A stretch of DNA of 14,619 nt from Bacteroidota bacterium (GTDB lineage Bacteria > Bacteroidota > Bacteroidia > Flavobacteriales > Weeksellaceae). The translations under genes and the position numbers were made by a program. The stretch lies in assembly GCA_023399675.1 (NCBI GenBank), contig JAEWOM010000095.1, positions 1-14,619 on the forward strand, in the 5' to 3' direction. Below the pieces are notes generated by a model. The model worked only from the letters and a program-made list of their open reading frames with translations, was not told where the DNA came from and made no database searches. Below, in pieces: positions 7,718 through 13,338 of the stretch. Position 1 is the stretch's first letter. Every line of letters starts with the position of its first letter.

Positions 7718-8309
7718 TTTTATTCTGATCAGCATAACAGACTGTTCGACCGTACCGCAATCTTCAGGAAATAAGGACACAATCACCGGAGTTAAAAACA
7801 GATATTTCTCCGACCCGGAACAGGAATATTTTTACCGCGCCCAGATTACCGCCTACGGAACTGATTTCAGCGGAATGTTTATCTTGAAAAAAATTGCTGA
7901 AGATGCCCACCGCATCGTAATGACCGGTGATTTCGGCAACAAAATGCTCGATGCAGAGATATCGGAATCAACTTTCAGGATAAACTATATTTTACCCAAT
8001 CTGGACCGTACTGTCATAAAAAATGTGCTTGAAAAAGATTTCAGAATCCTGGTTAAAGAAAACTACGCTACAACGGAAAAAAGAACCGAATCAGCACATG
8101 ATATTTACCGATCTTTCCATAATAAAACCTACTGTGATCTGTATTTTGAACGAGAATCCGGAATGCTGACGCAAATCATTGTAAATGAGAAGAGCAAGGC
8201 TTCTTCTTTTTTTAATTATGAAGCGAAAAATCCTATCTTCGCAGAACGAATTGAAATCCTTCACCAGGATATCAAACTGCAAATTATTCTAAGTTCGATT
8301 AATAAATAA
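7683..8309 (+). CDS. Small exported or lipoprotein-like protein of the polyene locus, 208 aa
   Basis: I do not recognise a named family. The N-terminus is a hydrophobic export signal (about residues 4-18) followed by Cys21 in ISITDCSTVP. This resembles a lipobox, but position -1 is Asp, where Gly, Ala or Ser is expected, so lipidation is uncertain. The remainder alternates short beta-strands (AQITAYGTDFSGMFILKKI, HRIVMTGDFGNKMLDAEIS) and looks like a LolB/LolA-type beta-rich fold, with a mid-region NYILPNLDRTVIKNVLEKDFRIL. It begins inside the 3' end of the LolA-like gene (35-nt overlap), implying coupled translation. Small lipoproteins next to LolA homologs occur in aryl polyene loci, so it could be the outer-membrane acceptor to the LolA-like carrier. 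That role is inference. Confidence 0.75.
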   Translation: MRNFLLLLSVCSFILISITDCSTVPQSSGNKDTITGVKNRYFSDPEQEYFYRAQITAYGTDFSGMFILKKIAEDAHRIVMTGDFGNKMLDAEISESTFRINYILPNLDRTVIKNVLEKDFRILVKENYATTEKRTESAHDIYRSFHNKTYCDLYFERESGMLTQIIVNEKSKASSFFNYEAKNPIFAERIEILHQDIKLQIILSSINK

Positions 8310-8314
8310 CAGAC

Positions 8315-8902
8315 ATGAAAAAGTTCTTATTTCTGCTACTGATCGTCATTGGATCGACAGCCGGCGCACAGACTGTTTTTAATCCGGGAATCAGAGCCGG
8401 TCTCAATTTCGCGAGGTTCACTGAAGGTTCCAGCGGGCAGAGTCTCTACCAGGGAAACTATTATTCAATGGAAAACACCGACATGAAAGCCAGAGTTGAT
8501 GCGTATGTTGGTTTTCAGGCAAATCTGCGTTTTACAAAAATGTATGCGCTTCAGCCGGAAATCAACTATTCCAGACAGGGAACTAAAATCAGATACAATT
8601 ATAACGGGGTTACGTACAATGAAGATTGGACAGTTTCTTATATCGGATTTCATGTTGTGAATAAATTCTATATGGATAAATTCAATATTCATGTAGGGCC
8701 TACCATGGAATTTCAGACAGAAGAAAAGAATGTAGATACCGATACGGAAATCGATTTGGGTGGATTACTTGGCGTAGGTTACGACATCACGCCTAATATT
8801 GGAGTAGAAGCCAGAATTAAAAAAGGATTTATCCCGGTTATTTACGCTGACGACAGCCATTCCAATATTACGATACAAACAGGTCTATACTATACCTTCT
8901 AA
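8315..8902 (+). CDS. Outer-membrane beta-barrel protein (PorT/OMP_b-brl family), 195 aa
   Basis: A small outer-membrane beta-barrel protein. It has a signal peptide (MKKFLFLLLIVIGSTAGAQ, cleavage after AGA or AQ). The mature part is of alternating polar/hydrophobic strands such as GIRAGLNFARF, DAYVGFQANLRF, YALQPEINYSRQG and IGVEARIKKGF, and it ends in the aromatic residue of YYTF, the usual BAM recognition signal. The size suits an eight-stranded barrel with short loops, like PorT-type proteins common in Bacteroidota. The gene starts 5 nt after the previous stop, and its TAA overlaps the next ATG by 1 nt (TAATG). In context it may anchor, receive or display the polyene lipid, or support the outer-membrane lipoprotein; this is not evident from sequence. 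Confidence 0.85.
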   Translation: MKKFLFLLLIVIGSTAGAQTVFNPGIRAGLNFARFTEGSSGQSLYQGNYYSMENTDMKARVDAYVGFQANLRFTKMYALQPEINYSRQGTKIRYNYNGVTYNEDWTVSYIGFHVVNKFYMDKFNIHVGPTMEFQTEEKNVDTDTEIDLGGLLGVGYDITPNIGVEARIKKGFIPVIYADDSHSNITIQTGLYYTF

Positions 8903-9273
8903 TGAGTATTCTGAAAGATTTCTATACCGTTAACGCCATCGAAGAAACGGGTGAACAAATCCATACAGCGACCATCACGCTGAATCCCGGTCATGAGATT
9001 TTCAAAGGGCACTTTCCCGGAAATCCTGTAACACCGGGTGTCTGCATGATGCAGATTGTAAAAGACCTTTCGGAGCAACTCACGAATAAAAAACTGATGG
9101 TCACCAGTGCAAATAATGTTAAGTTCATGGCCATCATCAACCCGGAAGAAACACCGGAACTGTCGCTGGTTCTGGACATCTCCGAAACAGATAACGGCAT
9201 TAAAGTAAAAAATTCGACCTTTTTTGGCGAGACTATTGCTTTAAAGATGTCTGTTAACTATAAAACACTCTAA
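8902..9273 (+). CDS. FabZ-like hotdog 3-hydroxyacyl-ACP dehydratase, 123 aa
   Basis: A single-hotdog dehydratase that would remove water from 3-hydroxyacyl-ACP to make the double bonds of a polyene. The core motif is GHFPGNPVTPGVCMMQIVKDL, with catalytic His37 in HFPG. In FabZ the partner acid sits four residues after PGV (a Glu in LIVEA); here that position is Gln51. Length is about 20 residues below typical FabZ (about 145). The gene overlaps the barrel gene by 1 nt and is followed after 1 nt by the next gene. Aryl polyene systems use a pair of hotdog proteins as a heterodimeric dehydratase, so this subunit may supply the His while a partner encoded elsewhere supplies the acid. A thioesterase function is less likely because of the HFPG motif. 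Family is firm; the half-site idea is inference. Confidence 0.87.
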   Translation: MSILKDFYTVNAIEETGEQIHTATITLNPGHEIFKGHFPGNPVTPGVCMMQIVKDLSEQLTNKKLMVTSANNVKFMAIINPEETPELSLVLDISETDNGIKVKNSTFFGETIALKMSVNYKTL

Positions 9274-9274
9274 A

Positions 9275-9754
9275 ATGAAGTTTATTTTTGCATTTATAGC
9301 AACTTTCATACTGTCCTTTTCTGCTGCAAATCTCGACACGGTCCGCAGCAAATATTCATCTGCACACCAGTCCAAAGCCACAGCTGATGCTTTTGCGAAA
9401 CTGGTTAATAATGCCGGATCCGGCAACACCATAAACGGGTATAAAGCGGCTGCAAAAATTGTTCAGGCAAAATTCGCTGTCGGTGAAGGAAGAAAAAATA
9501 TGATCGTTGCAGGAGCAAACTCGCTGGAAAGCGCCATTAAAGCAGCGCCGCAAAATGTGGAATTACGCCTCATCAGAATGAGCATTCAGGAGAGCCTGCC
9601 AAAATTTATTAAGTATGATAAAAATCTGGCATCCGATAAGAAATTTATCATCAGTAACTTCAGCGAACAGGACAGCAGTCTGAAGGCTTACATCAAGAAA
9701 TTTGCATCACACAGCAAAAGTTTTACAGCTGCTGACAGGGCTGCTTTGAAATAG
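9275..9754 (+). CDS. Small exported helical protein of unknown function, 159 aa
   Basis: I cannot name this protein. A signal peptide is clear (MKFIFAFIATFILSFSAA, cleavage near 18). The mature part is mostly helical and lysine- and alanine-rich. It contains a TPR-like helix pair, with ANSLESAIKAAPQNVELRLIRMSIQESLPKFIKYDK spanning about residues 80-115, in which the spacing of Leu, Ala and Pro matches a tetratricopeptide-like hairpin. It follows the dehydratase stop after 1 nt, so it is translated with it, and precedes the glycosyltransferase by 7 nt. Sitting among LolA-like, lipoprotein and barrel genes, it is probably periplasmic and may be a scaffold or substrate-handling partner of the export branch. 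No catalytic motif is visible. Confidence 0.8.
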   Translation: MKFIFAFIATFILSFSAANLDTVRSKYSSAHQSKATADAFAKLVNNAGSGNTINGYKAAAKIVQAKFAVGEGRKNMIVAGANSLESAIKAAPQNVELRLIRMSIQESLPKFIKYDKNLASDKKFIISNFSEQDSSLKAYIKKFASHSKSFTAADRAALK

Positions 9755-9761
9755 AAGACAC

Positions 9762-10955
9762 ATGAACCTTGCCGAGGTGAGGGATTGGATGGCATCAGAA
9801 AAAATCTGTGTAATCATCCCGACGTATAACAATTCTAAAACGCTGCAACGGGTCGTTGACGGCGTTTTGGTTTATACAGACAACATCTTCATCATCAATG
9901 ACGGTTCAACAGACGGCACTGCAGAAATTCTCAAAAATTATCCGGCATTACACATTATTACACTTCCCGAAAACCGAGGCAAAGGAAATGCGCTTAAAAC
10001 AGGATTTATAGAGGCGCGAAAATCGGGGAACAGGTATGCAATTACCATCGATTCCGACGGACAGCATTATCCCGATGACATTCCGGTTTTTGTGGAAGCA
10101 CTGCAAGAGGAACAGATGGATGTTCTGCTGATCGGCAACAGAAATATGTCACAGGACGGCATACCGAAGAAAAGCAGTTTTGGCAACCGTTTTTCGAATT
10201 TCTGGTTTTGGTTTGAAACGGGAATCAGACTGGAAGATACACAATCCGGCTACCGTCTTTATCCGCTGAACAGCATTCCGAAAAAATATTTCACGCCCAA
10301 ATTTGAATTTGAAATAGAGATCATCGTGCGAACCGCCTGGAAAGGAATTCCGGTAAAAAATGTACCCGTAAAAGTACTTTATGATCGGGCGGAAAGGGTT
10401 TCTCATTTCAGGCCTTTCAAGGATTTTACGCGGATCAGCATCCTCAACACCATTTTGGTGCTGATCACTATTTTTTACATTGCTCCCCGCAATTTTATAA
10501 GGAATTTCCGGAAAAAGAGTTTTAAGCAGTTTCTTAAAGAAGATGTACTGGAAAGCGAGGGCAGCAACCGCAAGAAAGCGATGTCAATTGCTCTGGGAAC
10601 TTTCATCGGACTGTCGCCCTTTTTCGGCTTTCACACCGTACTTACCATTTCACTCGCTGTGGTATTGAAGCTGAATAAAGTACTGGCTTTTGCTTTTTCG
10701 AATATCAGTATACCGCCGTTCATTCCTTTTATTATTGCTGTTTCACTGGCTATCGGTGGCGTTTTTACCGGCGGCACTCCTAACATTTGGGATCAGGATC
10801 TCAACATCGAATTTGTCAAACAGCATCTCACGCAGTATTTGATCGGAAGTTTTATATTTGCCTCTGTTATGGCCATTTTACTCGGTGTTGGCTTTTATTT
10901 TTTTCTTGAAAAGATTGATCCTCAGGAGGCAGAAGGTCAGAAAGATATTAATTGA
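9762..10955 (+). CDS. GT2 glycosyltransferase fused to DUF2062 membrane domain, 397 aa
   Basis: A two-part inner-membrane protein. Residues about 15-240 are a GT-A family 2 glycosyltransferase with IIPTYNN (18-24), NDGSTDGT (46-53), the metal/nucleotide motif DSDGQH (97-102) and the acceptor-side motif DTQSGYR (159-165), resembling dolichyl-phosphate-mannose-synthase-like and polyprenyl-transferase relatives. Residues about 255-385 are a DUF2062 domain with FIGLSPFFGFHT (281-292) and several hydrophobic helices that anchor it in the membrane. The start could be ATG 9762 or ATG 9789 (ten residues on); I keep the first because it lies 7 nt from the previous stop. Its stop overlaps the TTG of the next frame but not the chosen ATG. 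In this locus it probably decorates a lipid carrier or pigment lipid. GT2 proteins recur in aryl polyene clusters. Confidence 0.88.
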   Translation: MNLAEVRDWMASEKICVIIPTYNNSKTLQRVVDGVLVYTDNIFIINDGSTDGTAEILKNYPALHIITLPENRGKGNALKTGFIEARKSGNRYAITIDSDGQHYPDDIPVFVEALQEEQMDVLLIGNRNMSQDGIPKKSSFGNRFSNFWFWFETGIRLEDTQSGYRLYPLNSIPKKYFTPKFEFEIEIIVRTAWKGIPVKNVPVKVLYDRAERVSHFRPFKDFTRISILNTILVLITIFYIAPRNFIRNFRKKSFKQFLKEDVLESEGSNRKKAMSIALGTFIGLSPFFGFHTVLTISLAVVLKLNKVLAFAFSNISIPPFIPFIIAVSLAIGGVFTGGTPNIWDQDLNIEFVKQHLTQYLIGSFIFASVMAILLGVGFYFFLEKIDPQEAEGQKDIN

Positions 10956-10972
10956 TAAAATTGAACACAGTC

Positions 10973-11587
10973 ATGTTAAGAAATTTATTTTTTACTTTTT
11001 TATTCAGCATTTTAGGCACCATGTCGAATGCGCAGGATCTGATTCATACGAAGAAACAGCAGAAAATTTCCGCCAAAGTTATTTCTGTTACACCCGACAA
11101 TATTGTTTACAGAGATTTCGGGAATGATGATGGTCCGACTTACGAAATACCAAAAAATGATTTGGTAAGAATCGTCTATACGACAGGCAGAATAGAAAAT
11201 ATTTCGAAGTTTGAAGAAATAGAACACGTGAAAAGCTTCATCAAAGAGCAGATTGAGATGTATGGGGTAGATCGGGATAAAGAGCAATATAAAGTTTCTG
11301 CAAATTTTGATGGCGACTATTTAATAATCGAAAGAATAGCCGACAAAAAACGGCATATTGAAGAACCCAGGAAATGGAATATGGCTGAGATAAAAGCAGT
11401 GCAAAAGCTGTCTCTGAGGGATGATGGAACTGCCTATATCAATATTGTGACGGATGAGGTAAGGGAGAACGGTTCAGAAAAGGCAAAACTGGTAATCAAA
11501 ATGACGAATCAGGATGAAGCCGCATTACTTTGGGAGGCCTTTCAGGAACTGGATTATTTTTATAAAACTTCAATCAGAGAATTATAG
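10973..11587 (+). CDS. Exported protein of unknown function, Bacteroidota-type, 204 aa
   Basis: No named family recognised. A signal peptide is present (MLRNLFFTFLFSILGTMSNAQ, cleavage after NAQ or just before). The first mature 45 residues show a pattern common in Bacteroidota exported proteins: a basic start (KKQQKISAKVISV), then YRDFGNDDGPTYEIPKNDLVRIVYTTGRIE, with the conserved dGPtY and sdlvrIvYanG parts. The rest (about 75-204) is a mixed alpha/beta region ending FYKTSIREL. I chose ATG 10973 because it starts the signal peptide; an upstream TTG at 10952 gives seven extra residues and overlaps the previous gene. It is the last gene of the rightward operon, 17 nt after the glycosyltransferase. 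Whether it belongs functionally to the pigment cluster or only shares the transcript is unclear. Confidence 0.75.
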   Translation: MLRNLFFTFLFSILGTMSNAQDLIHTKKQQKISAKVISVTPDNIVYRDFGNDDGPTYEIPKNDLVRIVYTTGRIENISKFEEIEHVKSFIKEQIEMYGVDRDKEQYKVSANFDGDYLIIERIADKKRHIEEPRKWNMAEIKAVQKLSLRDDGTAYINIVTDEVRENGSEKAKLVIKMTNQDEAALLWEAFQELDYFYKTSIREL

Positions 11588-11648
11588 TAAGACGTCTATC
11601 AACGCTCTCCCGGCATTGACATTAGGGTCATCAAAATGAAATTCCAAA
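11588..11648. other. Convergent intergenic region with no clear terminator
   Basis: This 61-bp spacer lies between the ends of the rightward operon and the leftward operon. I see no strong hairpin with a T tract. The best dyad is TGAC at 11617-11620 with GTCA at 11627-11630, only 4 bp and without a U-rich tail. Either transcription stops by another route, or the two operons read into each other's 3' ends. Confidence 0.5.
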
Positions 11649-13337
11649 CTAAAGTTTTCTGTTTGTTTTTCTGAGCATTTTCCGGACCTTCTCCACTTCA
11701 GGTTTTGAGCTGATAACTTTTGAGAGCGCTGCTTCGAAATGCTTTTTCGCCTGCTGATAACTTCGCTGCACGTAATAATATTTCCCGGATTTATAATGTA
11801 CAATCCATAATTCCGGGTTCATATTTCTGTATTGCTCCAGTTGTTCTTCGGGAATCTCTTTTTCATTGGCAATCGCATCGTCGACTGTGCGATCCATCTT
11901 GCGATAGGTTTCATAATTTTGAAATTCCCGGCTGTCGGCAAATACATCGCGTGCAATATTGAATTCCGGTGTTGCCAATGACTTACCGTCCGGGTTTTCG
12001 CTGAAAATTTTATTGAGATCGTAACAGATCATTTCACCAAGTTGGTATGGTCCGGAAGAAACCCAAACCAAACGTTTTTCCGGTGAAAATATCACCGCAT
12101 GATGCGCAAGTAATTGATTCAGTGCCTTTTCATTCCCGAATCCGAGTTTTTCGTTTCCCAAGCCCTCTGTATCTCGAAGAATCTCGGCTACTTTCTGCGG
12201 ATTCAGTCTTTCTTTCTGCTGTACCAGCTCCGTCAGGCGGCTGTAGCGGTATTGGGAATGACTTTCCTCTTTCCATTCACTATTCCTACGGTCATTCCGG
12301 TACGTATCAGACTGAAAATGATTGGTACAAATCAAGTTTGCAGAATTTTGCACATCAAAAACACCGAAATTACCCGGTGACATTTCGAGAAGTACAGCTT
12401 TCCGGTCTGCTGCGCTTCCAATCATCAGACTTTCCGAAACGAAAACGTCTCTTTTCTGTGCTATTTCAATAGCTTCATCAATATTTCCCGCAAACTGAAG
12501 TATTTCTTTTGCGACAAGCGAAACAGGTGTTTTTGCCGACCATGGAATCTTAGATTTTCCCGCATTCATGGTCACGGTCAGTCCGTTTTTATTCATTCCT
12601 GAAACTACCCCCGTCATTCCGGGCCAGGAAACATACATATACGGAATTCCGCTTTCCGGCTTTACGAATGCCGTGATTTTCTCTTTCGCAAAATCATCAC
12701 CGGCATAAAAATCGAAGTTTCTTCCGATGAGCAAATCGCCGTCTTCACTGTTTTCATCCCAAACAGCCAAAGAAGAGCAACCGACAAGCATCAGATCCTG
12801 CATCGCATGGCCAATGTCATGTGCGCCATGCAGATACATACTGCGCAGAAATTTTGGCGCGATATAATCAAACCGGTCCGAAGAATAACGCGAAAGTCCG
12901 AAGATTTCTGCCTGAAAATCGTTCCGTACATGCTTATGCATATTTCGGTTGTAGTAAGCGAGCAGTTTTCGCAGCAGCCACTGACGGTTTTTAGAAGGGA
13001 CCAGTTCTTCTACCTTTTCGAAAAAAATTTTCTCCTGATTCTGAATCAGGTTTTGTGCTAAAGCACCATTGTTGTAGCCCAACTGCAATGCATTGCCTGT
13101 GAGAAACATTTCCCAGGTCTTGTGTTTGTTGCGCTGCAAAAAGTTCTTACCATAGACAAATGTGCTGTCGTTGATTTGCTGGACCTGGGGTTTTACAGCA
13201 GAATATTCTGATAAATCCGGCTCATAAGTCCGTGATTTTGCGGTTCCGCACGACTGCAAACTCAGTAAAGTCCAGAACGTCAGCACGAATACCTTACTGA
13301 AAAATTTTAACGTAAACTGTTTTTTTTCGGCACTCAT
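11649..13337 (-). CDS. C45/Ntn-type acyltransferase-peptidase lipoprotein with TPR-like tail, 562 aa
   Basis: A probable outer-envelope lipoprotein of the C45 (acyl-CoA:6-APA acyltransferase-like) Ntn-hydrolase family, which activates by self-cleavage before a cysteine and then transfers or hydrolyses acyl or amide groups. Residues 1-30 form a signal with lipobox LQSC (Cys30). The expected Ntn nucleophile is Cys187 in MLVGCSSLAVWDENSEDGDLL, followed by GRNFDFY (205-211), the oxyanion-side NGLTVTMNAG (251-260) and TNHF (338-341). The last 55 residues (about 505-562) form a TPR-like pair (GKYYYVQRSYQQAKKHFEAALSK). I chose ATG 13337 (MSAEKKQ) because it begins the lipoprotein signal; the frame is open 24 codons upstream into the oxidoreductase gene. 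It starts 1 nt after that gene. A possible job is a late ester- or amide-forming step on the pigment, which is inference. Confidence 0.85.
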   Translation of the reverse strand: MSAEKKQFTLKFFSKVFVLTFWTLLSLQSCGTAKSRTYEPDLSEYSAVKPQVQQINDSTFVYGKNFLQRNKHKTWEMFLTGNALQLGYNNGALAQNLIQNQEKIFFEKVEELVPSKNRQWLLRKLLAYYNRNMHKHVRNDFQAEIFGLSRYSSDRFDYIAPKFLRSMYLHGAHDIGHAMQDLMLVGCSSLAVWDENSEDGDLLIGRNFDFYAGDDFAKEKITAFVKPESGIPYMYVSWPGMTGVVSGMNKNGLTVTMNAGKSKIPWSAKTPVSLVAKEILQFAGNIDEAIEIAQKRDVFVSESLMIGSAADRKAVLLEMSPGNFGVFDVQNSANLICTNHFQSDTYRNDRRNSEWKEESHSQYRYSRLTELVQQKERLNPQKVAEILRDTEGLGNEKLGFGNEKALNQLLAHHAVIFSPEKRLVWVSSGPYQLGEMICYDLNKIFSENPDGKSLATPEFNIARDVFADSREFQNYETYRKMDRTVDDAIANEKEIPEEQLEQYRNMNPELWIVHYKSGKYYYVQRSYQQAKKHFEAALSKVISSKPEVEKVRKMLRKTNRKL

Positions 13338-13338
13338 G

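Noticed and set aside
11617..11630. TGAC/GTCA dyad in the convergent spacer
   Set aside because: The stem has only 4 bp, does not extend, and has no T tract, so it is not a credible terminator.
12047..12472. 141-codon plus-strand frame antisense to the C45 gene
   Set aside because: It lies wholly within a well-supported gene, has no recognisable domain and no start context. It is a shadow frame.
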